A stretch of 35,539 bases of DNA from an uncultured Faecalibacterium sp. (GTDB lineage: Bacteria > Bacillota > Clostridia > Oscillospirales > Ruminococcaceae). The stretch covers positions 1-35,539 of the forward strand of contig CAKTGS010000012.1 in NCBI GenBank assembly GCA_934561485.1, given 5' to 3'. A program made the translations under genes and the position numbers. A model generated the notes under the pieces. That model was not told the origin of the DNA. It was given only the letters and a program-made list of their open reading frames with translations, and did no database searches. Below are positions 8,668 to 17,049 of the stretch, in pieces. Positions within the stretch are counted from its first letter, which is position 1, and each line of letters opens with the position of its first letter.

Positions 8668-8748
8668 GATAATTCCCTCTCTTTCAAAAAACTTCGGATG
8701 GTGTATCTTGCAAAGGGCCGGAACGCCCTGGTTGCCTTGCATTCTGCA

Positions 8749-10017
8749 TCAGCTTTCCAGCATGATGCGCAGGATCTCGATGTCTGTAGCGCGCATTCCC
8801 TCGCGCCCCATGCGGCCATAGCTCTTCAGCGTTTTTTCCGCGCTCTCCTTCACCAGGCCTTCGCCGTTCTGGAAGCCCCGGCGCTCGCTGGCCATGTAGT
8901 AGGCCAGGATGGCCGCATCCACCGAGGAAGCGATCTTGGCCGCACAGGAAGCCTTGGCACCATCGCAGACGATGCCGGACACATTGCCCAGGGTGTTCAC
9001 GATGGTTTCTTCGATCACGTCAAAGTCTGCATTGTGCAGGTAAGCAATGGCTGCGCCTGCGCCCACCGCTGCCGACACCGCACCGCAGTAGGCACTGAGC
9101 TTGCCCAGCTCGTTTTTCTGATAAATGGCGATCAGATTGCTCAGTACCAGGGCGCGGATCTTTTTTTCGCGGCTCACGCCCAGGGCATCGGCAAACACCT
9201 GCACCGGCAGGCTCACCGTCATGCCCTGGTTGCCGCTGCCGGAGTTGATCATCACCGGCAGCACGCAGCCGTTCATGCGGGCATCGCTTCCGGCAGCGGG
9301 CAGGGCACGTGCCATGGTGCGGGCATCGTTGCCGTAGTGCTCCAGAATGGTGGAGCCGACATTGGCACCGTATTTGTTGGAAAGCCCTTCCCGGGCAATG
9401 GCCATGTTGCAGCGCACCTGATCTTCCATCAGGCCGCTCACCTGGGCAACGTCCACCGTGTTGACAAAGGTGTAAATATCCCGCAGGTTCAGCAGCGAGC
9501 GGTCGGTCTCGGTGGCGTTCTGGGCACTCATGCCCTTTTTCATCACCACTTCGCCGTTGTGCTCAATGCGCACGATGTTCGTGTGGGAAAAGGCGATCTC
9601 CACCAGGGAGGACTCCTGCCCGGCGGTCATCTCCACAATGATCTGCAGGTTGGACACGCCTTCCAGCAGCGAAACCTTGCAGATCTTTTTGCGCAGCAGC
9701 TCCCGGGTCCGTTCCAGGTCCTCCGGGGTCACGTCCGTAAGCACTTCCAGCTTTTTGTCCGGGTTGCCGCCCACGGCACCCAGAACGGCGCTGGTCTCAA
9801 TGCCCTTCATGTTGCCGGTGGTGGGCACGATAACGGCTTTTACATTCTTGATGATGTTGCCGCTGCACTGCACATGGATCTGCTCCGGCAGCCGGCCCAG
9901 AACGCTGCGGGCCTTGGCCGCCGCGTAGGCAATGGCAATGGGCTCGGTGCAGCCAAGCGCCGGAACGATCTCCTCCCGCAGGATGGCAAGGTATTCCTCA
10001 TAGATGTGCTGGTCCAC
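8749..10017 (-). CDS. L-cysteine desulfidase / iron-sulfur serine dehydratase alpha-like protein (UPF0597, CyuA type)
   Basis: A 422-residue protein of the UPF0597 family, which includes E. coli CyuA (YhaM) and archaeal L-cysteine desulfidase. These [4Fe-4S] enzymes release sulfide or water and ammonia from cysteine or related amino acids to give pyruvate. Visible signatures are PALGCTEPIA (C23), AYCGA (C311), VCDGAK (C351) and SCAAK (C358), the likely cluster and catalytic cysteines, plus a glycine-rich SGSGNQG loop after C251. The start is GTG at 10017 with GGGAGGGAG a few bases upstream. It is the first gene of the operon and has a strong promoter at 10092-10120. The true substrate could be another beta-substituted amino acid. 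Confidence 0.85.
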   Translation of the reverse strand: MDQHIYEEYLAILREEIVPALGCTEPIAIAYAAAKARSVLGRLPEQIHVQCSGNIIKNVKAVIVPTTGNMKGIETSAVLGAVGGNPDKKLEVLTDVTPEDLERTRELLRKKICKVSLLEGVSNLQIIVEMTAGQESSLVEIAFSHTNIVRIEHNGEVVMKKGMSAQNATETDRSLLNLRDIYTFVNTVDVAQVSGLMEDQVRCNMAIAREGLSNKYGANVGSTILEHYGNDARTMARALPAAGSDARMNGCVLPVMINSGSGNQGMTVSLPVQVFADALGVSREKKIRALVLSNLIAIYQKNELGKLSAYCGAVSAAVGAGAAIAYLHNADFDVIEETIVNTLGNVSGIVCDGAKASCAAKIASSVDAAILAYYMASERRGFQNGEGLVKESAEKTLKSYGRMGREGMRATDIEILRIMLES

Positions 10018-10091
10018 AGCTCTCCCTCCCAGGTGATGGATTCTGAAGCGGTTTTCGGGCGTTCTGGCCCGCCCGCCTGTGTTCTGTGCTC

Positions 10092-10120
10092 AATATAGCA
10101 GAAACGGATTTTTCGTACAA
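10092..10120 (-). promoter_or_regulatory. Promoter of the six-gene catabolic operon
   Basis: On the minus strand TTGTAC (10120-10115), a 17-base spacer and TATATT (10097-10092) give a good housekeeping promoter with a leader of about 70 bases. A GTTG-N6-CAAC symmetric sequence lies just upstream at 10137-10150, where an activator could bind. The rest of 10121-10288 is AT-rich with no open frame. Confidence 0.75.
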
Positions 10121-10200
10121 CCTAAAAAGAAACAGTGTTGTTTTTTCAACTTTGTATAAAATCTTACATAATTTTTCTGTCCATCACCGAAAAACAAAAC

Positions 10201-10211
10201 AATGTATACAA
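10201..10211. promoter_or_regulatory. GTATAC-type candidate operator upstream of the six-gene operon
   Basis: AATGTATACAA is identical to a site at 34768-34778 before the KDPG aldolase gene. GntR/FCD regulators commonly bind symmetric sites centred on GTATAC. It lies about 80 bases upstream of the operon's -35 box. Confidence 0.45.
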
Positions 10212-10288
10212 TATTCTTCGAGACGTTCTTTCACAAGCCGTTCGATCCACCAATATACAAGACTAGTTGTGTAATATGTTTATAGGTC

Positions 10289-10327
10289 AAAAAATCGCCG
10301 GACGGCTCCGGCAGGCCGGAGTCGTCC
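10289..10327 (-). terminator. Terminator of the Crp/Fnr-family regulator gene
   Basis: GGACG and CTCCGG arms pair with CCGGAG and CGTCC across a single mismatch and a 4-base loop (10300-10327). On the minus strand a run of six T residues follows four bases after the stem. It isolates the regulator transcript from the operon downstream. Confidence 0.8.
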
Positions 10328-10351
10328 AGCGAGGTGCAGGGGCTGCAGCGG

Positions 10352-11035
10352 TCACAGTTCTTCCTTCTGCCGCTCCTGCTCATATTTCTTCACGCTGACC
10401 TGGGTCTTGCGGTTCAGCACACGGATGCACCCTCCGGCGCAAAGCTCGTTGATCAGGTTGCTGATGGTTACCCGTGCACCGCCCACAATGGTGCTCAGTT
10501 CATACTGGGTGTAATTGAATTTCAGGTCGTACCACCCGCCGTCAATCACCCGGCTGGTATCTGCCGTGGCGCAGTACAGCTGCCACAGCCGGTCCTTGCA
10601 GGACAAAAAGGCCAGGTTTGCCACCTCCTGCCGGAGAATGCGCATCTTTTTGGAATAGCTCAGCAGAATGGCATCCCGGAACAGCTCGCTCTCGGCCATC
10701 AGCTTTTCATACTTCGGGCTGGAGATCAGGTACAGCACCGAGGCACGTTCCGCTTTGGAGAACAGCCCCGTGGCGTCCTGCAGCACGCAGGGCGTCTCGC
10801 CGTAAAACCACCCGGCAGACAGGGTATACAGCAGTTTTTCCGCGCCATTCGGGGCGCTCATGTAGTGGCGGGTACAGCCATCCGCAATGTAATAAACACC
10901 CGTCAGGACATCGCCCGGCTTCAGGAACACCTTCTTGGCAGGGATCTCCAGCTTGATCCCGTTCTGCGCGATCAGGGCAGTCAGCTCGTTCTGTTTGGGC
11001 ATAGGCAGCGTAACATTTGAATCTTTCCATTCCAT
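10352..11035 (-). CDS. Crp/Fnr family transcriptional regulator
   Basis: A 227-residue protein with an N-terminal cyclic-nucleotide-binding-like beta-barrel (about residues 15-125; motifs LKPGDVLTGVYYI and GWFYGE) and a C-terminal winged helix-turn-helix (about 150-215; NYTQYELSTIVGGARVTISNLINEL). There is no N-terminal cysteine cluster as in Fnr, and the arginine-serine pair that binds cAMP in Crp is not evident, so the effector is unknown. The ATG at 11035 has AAGGA close upstream; the longer frame to 11089 runs into the promoter. It is encoded upstream of the six-gene operon on the same strand and may control it, which is an inference from position. Confidence 0.88.
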   Translation of the reverse strand: MEWKDSNVTLPMPKQNELTALIAQNGIKLEIPAKKVFLKPGDVLTGVYYIADGCTRHYMSAPNGAEKLLYTLSAGWFYGETPCVLQDATGLFSKAERASVLYLISSPKYEKLMAESELFRDAILLSYSKKMRILRQEVANLAFLSCKDRLWQLYCATADTSRVIDGGWYDLKFNYTQYELSTIVGGARVTISNLINELCAGGCIRVLNRKTQVSVKKYEQERQKEEL

Positions 11036-11079
11036 ACGATCCTTGCCCCCCTTTTGGTCTTTTATGTACTTGCTGTTAT

Positions 11080-11108
11080 ATTTTAGCACGAAAAATATCG
11101 GATTTCAA
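11080..11108 (-). promoter_or_regulatory. Promoter of the Crp/Fnr-family gene
   Basis: TTGAAA (11108-11103), 17-base spacer, TAAAAT (11085-11080) on the minus strand. A short leader of about 40 bases supports the start codon at 11035. Confidence 0.75.
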
Positions 11109-11156
11109 TATTTCCCGGCAGTTTTCTGCCCGCCGGGCCGCAGCCGCCGGAACGCA

Positions 11157-11186
11157 GAAAGGGCGCAGCCAAAGCCGTGCCCTTTC
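11157..11186 (-). terminator. Probable terminator after murE
   Basis: GAAAGGGC (11157-11164) pairs with GCCCTTTC (11179-11186) around a 14-base loop, just beyond the murE stop. The T tract that follows on the minus strand is weak (the stem ends in CCCTTTC followed by TGCG), so the call is moderate. A second GC-rich hairpin lies at about 11113-11137. Confidence 0.5.
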
Positions 11187-11201
11187 GTTTGGTGTTTCTG
11201 C

Positions 11202-12680
11202 TTATTCCAGGCCGATCTGCTGGGCATACTCTTCCAGCAGCTCCCGCTCCAGGAACGGCGTCTTGACGCCTTCGCGGTCGCGGTAGGTCTCGTGGCCCTT
11301 ACCGATCACAGCGATCAGGTCGCCCTCCTGGGCATGGTCCACGGCATAGTGCAGCGCATCCAGACGGTCCGGGATCTCCACAAACTTGGCGTCCGGGTTG
11401 CCCTTGTTCATGCCCACGCGGATGTCTGCAAGGATGTCCTCCACTTTTTCAAAGCGGTTGTTGTCCTCGGTGAGAATGGAGAAATCCGCCATCTTGGCGC
11501 AGATCTCGCCCATGCCGTAGCGGCGCAGCTTGGAACGGTTGCCGCCGCAGCCGAACACCACCACCAGCCGGTGGGGCTTGTAGGCCCGCAGAGTGGTCAG
11601 CAGGCTCTCGGTGGACACCTCGTTGTGGGCGTAATCCAGCAGGATGGTGAAGCGCTTGCTGATGGGCACCAGCTCCACGCGGCCCTTGACCACGCACTTG
11701 CCCAGGCCATCGTGGATGGCCTCGTCCGGCAGGCCCAGCACCTTGCCCACAGCCAGGGCTGCCAGCGCGTTGTATACGCTGAACTCGCCGGGCATGTTCA
11801 CCTTCACGTCCATTTCGTCCTTGCCGGTCACGTGGAACTTCACGCCCAGGAAATCGTGGGTGCGCAGCAGCTCATAACCGGTCTCGCGGTAGTCGGCCTT
11901 TTCATCGCGGCCATAGGTGACCAGCTTGCAGGTATGGCCCTCCAGCAAGGCTTCCGTGTTCTCATCGTCCACGTTCACCACGCCGATGTCGCAGCGTTTG
12001 AACAGCTGGCCCTTCCAGCTGCGGTATTCCTCAAAGGTCTTGTGCTCGCCGGGGCCGATGTGGTCCGGCGAAAGGTTGGTGAACACGCCCACATCGTAGT
12101 GCACCCCGGCCACGCGGTCCATCATCAGGCCCTGGCTGGACACTTCCATCAGGGCTGTGTCGCAGCCGGCATCCAGGAACTCCCGGAAGGTTTTCTGCAG
12201 CTCGTAGCTTTCGGGGGTGGTGTTGGCAGTCTCCTTGTGGCGGCCCATGTAATAGACGCCGTTGGTGCCGATCATGCCCACCTTGCGGCCGGCGGCTTCC
12301 AGCACGCTCTTGATCATGTGGGTGGTGGTGGTTTTGCCCTTGGTGCCGGTCACGCCGATCATGGTCATCTGGCGGGAAGGATTGCCGAACAGGTTGGCGC
12401 TCATCAGTGCCATGGCATAGCGGCTGCTCTCCACCTTGACCACGGTCACATCCGGCATGGCGGACAGGTCGATGTCGTGCTGGATCACCAGGGCGCTCAC
12501 GCCCTTGGCGGCACAGTCGGCGGCAAACTCGTGGCTGTCGCGCTGGGTGCCCACAATGCACACAAACAGCAAGCCCGGAGCCGCCTTGCGGCTGTCGTAA
12601 ATAATGTCCGAGATCTCCGTATCCAGGCTGCCCTGCACCAGCGTACAGGGCACGCCCTCGATCAGTTGTGCCAGCTTCAT
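11202..12680 (-). CDS. murE: UDP-MurNAc-tripeptide synthetase (MurE)
   Basis: A 492-residue Mur ligase that adds the third amino acid to the peptidoglycan stem peptide in the cytoplasm. The ATP loop GVTGTKGKTTTT (K116), the MurE-type TTPES substrate segment, EVSSQGL, and the C-terminal GKGHETY are all present. The loop that sets specificity reads D406-N-N-R409; enzymes that add meso-diaminopimelate usually have DNPR here, and lysine-adding ones have other sequences, so the third residue of the stem peptide cannot be stated. The start at 12680 follows GAGGAG; the upstream TTG overlaps that site. It is last in the dcw cluster, 28 bases after ftsQ, an unusual place since murE normally precedes murF. 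Confidence 0.92.
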   Translation of the reverse strand: MKLAQLIEGVPCTLVQGSLDTEISDIIYDSRKAAPGLLFVCIVGTQRDSHEFAADCAAKGVSALVIQHDIDLSAMPDVTVVKVESSRYAMALMSANLFGNPSRQMTMIGVTGTKGKTTTTHMIKSVLEAAGRKVGMIGTNGVYYMGRHKETANTTPESYELQKTFREFLDAGCDTALMEVSSQGLMMDRVAGVHYDVGVFTNLSPDHIGPGEHKTFEEYRSWKGQLFKRCDIGVVNVDDENTEALLEGHTCKLVTYGRDEKADYRETGYELLRTHDFLGVKFHVTGKDEMDVKVNMPGEFSVYNALAALAVGKVLGLPDEAIHDGLGKCVVKGRVELVPISKRFTILLDYAHNEVSTESLLTTLRAYKPHRLVVVFGCGGNRSKLRRYGMGEICAKMADFSILTEDNNRFEKVEDILADIRVGMNKGNPDAKFVEIPDRLDALHYAVDHAQEGDLIAVIGKGHETYRDREGVKTPFLERELLEEYAQQIGLE

Positions 12681-12708
12681 ACTACACACGCTCCTCAAAG
12701 TTTTTGGT

Positions 12709-14244
12709 TCACATTGGGTTTTCTTCGTTGTTGGCGGTCAGGTTGGCGGGGTCGGTCAGCGGGGTTTCGCCCTGTGCAGCATCCTCTGCTGCCGGGGCCG
12801 TGTCCGCCGTGTCGGCAGCGGCATCCTCTGCCGTACCCGCACCGGCAGCAGGGTCCGCTTCCACTGCCGGGTCTGCGGTTTCCTCCGGCACTTCAGGAGC
12901 CGGGGGCACCACATAACCGGAAGGCAGGGTCGGCTCACCCTGTGCAAAGTAGATCTTGCGGTTGCTGCTTGCACTCACATGGCTGAAATCCAGCCGTCCA
13001 CTGTCGGTGGCGGCACAGCCTTTGCCGTCCTCGTTGTTCAGCATGTACCGCACCCGGTCCAGCTTGTAGTCCAGGTCGTTCAGGGTGCCCAGCAGCACAC
13101 TGATCCGGTCCTGGTACAAAAAGGCGATCTGCTCCGTATCCGCAAATTCCATGCGGGTCACATCCTGCAGCAGGCCGTACTCTTCCAGCTTGCTGCGCAG
13201 GGTGGTCAGCGCCTCCATGCGGGTGTCCGTGGTTTGCACGGCGGAGGCCGCCTCGGACGTGCTGCTGCCTGCTTCGGCTTCCGCCGCAAAGGCCAGCTGC
13301 ACGCCGGGCGCGGCATCCAGCACATCGCCGCCGTACAGCGTGCACAGACCGGCAGGCTGGGCCGCATCGCTGGACAGGATCTTGAACTTATCCGAGAGGG
13401 TCAGCCAGCCGCCCGCCGTCTGAATGGCGTAGGCCGGAGTGGCTTCGGTCACCCGCACCACCACGGTGTTGGGGTAGTCCCGCTCCACCCGGATGGAATC
13501 CAGCAGGGGGAACTGCCGTTCCAGCTCGGCTTCCCGGGCAGCCGGGTCAAAGCTGAAGATGTTCTCTTCCAGCTGCACCCCCAGCGTCTGCAGGATGCTT
13601 TCGGCAGAGTAGCCCGCGATCTCGGTGACCTGTGTGCCGTCCGCCGTCTGCACCTGAATGGAGTTGATCTTGAACAGCATGGTCACCGTCAGATAAACAC
13701 CGATGACGATGACGCACAGCAGCAGCCCGAAGGCGGTCAGACGCCGGATGATCCGGCGGCGGCGCATGGCAGCCCGGGTCATGCGCCGCTTTTTGCGTTT
13801 TTCACGGCGCACCGGGTCCCGGGGCGTCTGCTGCGCCGGGCGCAGGCGCTGGTTTTTGTAGCGCTGCTGCGCATTGCCCCGGGCATTCTGCGCCGGGCGG
13901 CCCCGGCTGCCGGAGCGTGCCTGACCGGAGCGCGGCGGCGCACTGCGGGCCGTGCGGTTCCGGTTTGCACCGGAAGCCCTGCGGCGCTGCCCCCCTGCCT
14001 GCTGTGCGGCGGTCCGGCGCGGCTGGGCTGGGAACTCAATGCTGTTGTCGGTGCGGCTGCGGCGCACGGCCCCGCTGGCCGAACGGGACGGCGGGCGGCT
14101 GAGCGGCTCCCCATTGAAGCCGTAATTGCCGGACGTTCCGGTGTTCCGGGGGGCACTGCGCATTTCCTGCGAAGGCGCCTGAGACCGCAGCGAATCCCGG
14201 TTCTGATCATAGGGTCTCCCCCTGTTGCTGCCGTATGGCTGCAT
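12709..14244 (-). CDS. ftsQ: Cell division protein FtsQ/DivIB with long basic cytoplasmic tail
   Basis: A 511-residue bitopic membrane protein. The first 165 residues are a low-complexity Arg/Gln/Ser/Pro-rich cytoplasmic tail with a KRKKRR-type basic patch next to one membrane helix (about 170-190). A POTRA domain follows (about 193-266, including FSFDPAAREAELERQFPLLDSI), then a beta domain, and a C-terminal 60-residue Ala/Glu/Pro/Asp-rich extracellular tail. FtsQ/DivIB joins FtsL and a FtsB/DivIC-type partner in the divisome. The ATG at 14244 has AAGAAGGTG 6 bases upstream, nearly a perfect ribosome site; an ATG at 14265 (518 residues) is also possible but poorly preceded. It lies between murG and murE. 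Confidence 0.88.
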   Translation of the reverse strand: MQPYGSNRGRPYDQNRDSLRSQAPSQEMRSAPRNTGTSGNYGFNGEPLSRPPSRSASGAVRRSRTDNSIEFPAQPRRTAAQQAGGQRRRASGANRNRTARSAPPRSGQARSGSRGRPAQNARGNAQQRYKNQRLRPAQQTPRDPVRREKRKKRRMTRAAMRRRRIIRRLTAFGLLLCVIVIGVYLTVTMLFKINSIQVQTADGTQVTEIAGYSAESILQTLGVQLEENIFSFDPAAREAELERQFPLLDSIRVERDYPNTVVVRVTEATPAYAIQTAGGWLTLSDKFKILSSDAAQPAGLCTLYGGDVLDAAPGVQLAFAAEAEAGSSTSEAASAVQTTDTRMEALTTLRSKLEEYGLLQDVTRMEFADTEQIAFLYQDRISVLLGTLNDLDYKLDRVRYMLNNEDGKGCAATDSGRLDFSHVSASSNRKIYFAQGEPTLPSGYVVPPAPEVPEETADPAVEADPAAGAGTAEDAAADTADTAPAAEDAAQGETPLTDPANLTANNEENPM

Positions 14245-14277
14245 CGTCTGCACCTTCTTTCCCATTCACATCTCAGT

Positions 14278-15405
14278 TCAGTGTTTGTTCACAAGATCCA
14301 GCAGAGCCGCTGCAATGCGGTCCAGGCTGTCGTCCACCGACAAGCTGCGGGCATTTTTGCCCATCTCTGCCAGTTTGCCGGGCTGGGCCAGCATCTCGGA
14401 AACGGTCTGCACCAGCTTTTCGCCGGTCAGGTCCTTTTCCTCGATCACCACGGCAGCTCCGGCCTTCTGCAGTTCCATGGCATTGTAATACTGGTGGTTT
14501 TCCGCCACATTGGGGCTGGGGATGAGCACGGCAGCACGGCCCACTGCTTCCAGCTCGGCCAGGGTCAGTGCACCGGCACGGCTGATGACCAGGTCGGCGG
14601 CGGCCAGCAGCTCCGGCATGTTGTTGATGTATTCCTTTACCACCAGGCTGCCGCCGGGGGCAAATTCCTTCTGCTGTTCCAGGTCCCGGAACAGCTGCAC
14701 CCCGTACTGGCCGGTGGCGTGCAGATGCAGCACCGGCTTGTGCTCATGCTGCTCCCAGGCGCACAGGTCGGCCACCACCTCGTTGACGCGGCGGGCACCC
14801 AGGCTGCCGCCGAAGGACAGGATCACGGTGCGGTCCCCGGCACCCAGCTGGGCACGAATGGCCTCCCGGTTTGCGGCCTGGGTAAACACCTCCGGCCGCA
14901 CCGGGTTGCCCACCACAACGGTCTTGGCAGGTGCGCCCAGCTTTTCCACGGCGGCAGGCACCGCAGCAAACACAATGTCCACATCCGGGGCCAGCAGCTT
15001 GTTGGTCACACCGGGGAAGGCGTTCTGCTCATGGATGGCGGTGTGAATGCCCATTTTGGCGGCGCAGCGCACCACCGGGCCAGACACATAACCGCCGCAG
15101 CCGATCACCAAATCCGGCCGGACTTCCTTCATGATGGCTTTGGCCTTGGGGCCGGAGAGAGCCAGGTTCCACAGCGTAATGACGTTGCGCTTGATGTTGT
15201 TCAGCGAAAGCTTGCGCTGGAATCCGGTGATCTCAATGTGGTGGAAGGGGTAGCCCGCCTGGGTCACCAACCGGTACTCCATGCCTTCCTTCCGGCCGGC
15301 AAAGTGGATCTCTGCACTGGGGTCTGCTTTTTTCAGGGCACCTGCAATGGCAAGTGCCGGGTTGATGTGGCCGGCCGTACCGCCGGCAGCAATCAGAACA
15401 CGCAT
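14278..15405 (-). CDS. murG: UDP-GlcNAc:lipid I N-acetylglucosaminyltransferase
   Basis: A 375-residue GT-B glycosyltransferase that converts lipid I to lipid II at the inner face of the membrane. The first G loop GGTAGHINPALA (8-19) and the UDP-GlcNAc-binding segments SFGGSLGARRVNE and SRAGALTLAELEA are clear. Length is usual. The ATG at 15405 has GGAGGAA at a good spacing. It follows ftsW after an unusually long structured 282-base gap and is followed 33 bases downstream by the chosen ftsQ start (12 if the alternative start is used). Confidence 0.95.
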   Translation of the reverse strand: MRVLIAAGGTAGHINPALAIAGALKKADPSAEIHFAGRKEGMEYRLVTQAGYPFHHIEITGFQRKLSLNNIKRNVITLWNLALSGPKAKAIMKEVRPDLVIGCGGYVSGPVVRCAAKMGIHTAIHEQNAFPGVTNKLLAPDVDIVFAAVPAAVEKLGAPAKTVVVGNPVRPEVFTQAANREAIRAQLGAGDRTVILSFGGSLGARRVNEVVADLCAWEQHEHKPVLHLHATGQYGVQLFRDLEQQKEFAPGGSLVVKEYINNMPELLAAADLVISRAGALTLAELEAVGRAAVLIPSPNVAENHQYYNAMELQKAGAAVVIEEKDLTGEKLVQTVSEMLAQPGKLAEMGKNARSLSVDDSLDRIAAALLDLVNKH

Positions 15406-15687
15406 GGTGATTCCTCCTATAATGTCTCTGTTATCCGGCCGCCCGGCAGGACGGCGGGAAGTTTCCTAAGCAAATGATCCGGAGGGTGGGTCCCTGCCGC
15501 CGCAGGCGGCAGGGCGGGCAATGGAATGGCCTGCAACAACTGCGACTGCGGCCAATGGCCGAAGCAAGGAGCAGCTGTTGGGGCAGCGGCCAGCAAGACG
15601 CAAGCGAGAGCGAAGCGGATGCTGGGAGCCGCAACTCGTATCCATTTGCGTGGAAAGCTCCCCGCCGACCTGCCCAGAAGATACCGG
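15406..15687. other. Structured non-coding gap between ftsW and murG
   Basis: A 282-base gap inside an otherwise tight gene cluster. It contains a perfect 10-bp, 3-base-loop hairpin (15492-15501 with 15505-15514), a GGCCATTGGCC-type palindrome near 15553, and several GC-rich short inverted repeats. No convincing gene is seen: open frames across it lack ribosome sites and family-like sequence. It may be a dispersed intergenic repeat or a regulatory or RNA-processing region. Confidence 0.45.
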
Positions 15688-17010
15688 TTACTGTTCCTCT
15701 TGTGCGGCACGCACGTCTGCCAGAACGATCGTCTTTTCCTTCTGGGCGGCTTCCCGGGCGGCCTTTGCAGCTTCGTGCTCGGCGCGGGCGGTCTCCCGCT
15801 GCCGGGCGGCCCGCTCGCCGTTGCGGCCAATGTTGATCATCACGCCCATTTCCGCCAGCAGCAGGATCAGAATAGTACCGCCGGACGAAAAGAACGGAAG
15901 GCTGATGCCGGTGTTGGGAATGGTGTTGGTGACCACGGCGATGTTGCAGAATACCTGCCAGGCCACCTGGGCCATAATGCCGATGCCCACCATGGTGCAG
16001 TAGAGGTTCTCGGCCTTGTAGGCGATCATCAGCCCCTGTGCGATCAATGCCACAAACAGCAGGATGATGAGCACCGCACCAATGAAGCCCAGCTCCTCGC
16101 ACACCACACTGAAGATAAAGTCGTTGGTGCTTTCCGGCAGCCAGAGCTGTTTTTCCACGCTGTTGCCCAGGCCCAGGCCTTTCAGCCCGCCGGAGCCGAT
16201 GGCATACAGGCTCTGCAGGGTCTGGGGTTCGATTTCCCGGGTACCGGTCCAGCTGTTCAGGCGGTTTTCCAGGTAGGGGATCAGCGGGGCCAGAAGCTTG
16301 GCCAGTTCAATGGCCGGTTCCAGCAGCAGCAAAAACGCCGCTGCGGCCGCCCAGGTAAAAATGCCGCCGCAGCCCGTGAGCATCAGAACAGTGCCGATCA
16401 CGGCCACCGTCAGCACAATGCCGGACATGTGCGGTTCCAGCACCAGCAGAATGATCACCGGGATCATGGGCAGCACCGGCCGGATCAGCTGCTGGACGAT
16501 GCGCACTTTGAACCAGTCGGCAAAGCGCAGATGCACCCTGCAGTCCTCCCGCAGCGGTTCAATGCGCTGGGCATTGGCCGCCCGGCTGGAGCACAGCAGG
16601 ATCAGCTCAAACTTTGCCAGCTCTGAAGTCTGTATCGTGAAGTGGCCAAAGCGCAGCCAGCGGCGGCAGTGGTTGATCGGCTCCATAAACAGGGTAAGCA
16701 CCAGCAGCGCCAGCACCACCCAGTACATCGGCTTGCTCATTTTGCGCAGGAAACGGTGGTCCACATAGCTCATGAAGATCATGACAAAAATGCCGATCAC
16801 CAGGCATTCGCCCTGCTGCCGGACATAGCGGAAGCTGTCGCCCATGCGCAGGTAGCCGGTGGTGTAGCTGGCGCTGAACAGCATGACCAGCCCGAACACC
16901 ACGATCACGCCAAGGGTGGCCAGCCAGTTGATGATCAGCCGTGACCACGGCCCCGGGTCCTTCTGAAGCAATGGGACCCGTTCCCGCTTCTTTTTCCGGA
17001 TGATTGGCAT
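15688..17010 (-). CDS. ftsW: SEDS family peptidoglycan polymerase FtsW
   Basis: A 440-residue polytopic membrane protein. Family signatures are the SELAK motif in the middle, GLGLGNSVEKQLWLPEST with NDFIFSVVCEELGF, and near the end IPNTGISLPFFSSGGT. SEDS proteins polymerise lipid II glycan chains together with a class B PBP, here encoded three genes upstream. The N-terminus is basic, and the last 50 residues are a charged, Ala/Glu-rich cytoplasmic tail longer than usual. The ATG at 17010 follows GAGG at 9 bases; the GTG at 17046 has no such site. It comes 39 bases after the mraY-like gene. Confidence 0.92.
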   Translation of the reverse strand: MPIIRKKKRERVPLLQKDPGPWSRLIINWLATLGVIVVFGLVMLFSASYTTGYLRMGDSFRYVRQQGECLVIGIFVMIFMSYVDHRFLRKMSKPMYWVVLALLVLTLFMEPINHCRRWLRFGHFTIQTSELAKFELILLCSSRAANAQRIEPLREDCRVHLRFADWFKVRIVQQLIRPVLPMIPVIILLVLEPHMSGIVLTVAVIGTVLMLTGCGGIFTWAAAAAFLLLLEPAIELAKLLAPLIPYLENRLNSWTGTREIEPQTLQSLYAIGSGGLKGLGLGNSVEKQLWLPESTNDFIFSVVCEELGFIGAVLIILLFVALIAQGLMIAYKAENLYCTMVGIGIMAQVAWQVFCNIAVVTNTIPNTGISLPFFSSGGTILILLLAEMGVMINIGRNGERAARQRETARAEHEAAKAAREAAQKEKTIVLADVRAAQEEQ

Positions 17011-17049
17011 CGGTGATTTCCTCTTTTCCCTCAAAATTTCCCGCACGGC

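Noticed and set aside
12604..15477. A 957-residue plus-strand open frame across ftsQ and murG
   Set aside because: It spans two clear minus-strand genes and the gap after murG, with low-complexity His/Gly/Ala composition and no motifs.
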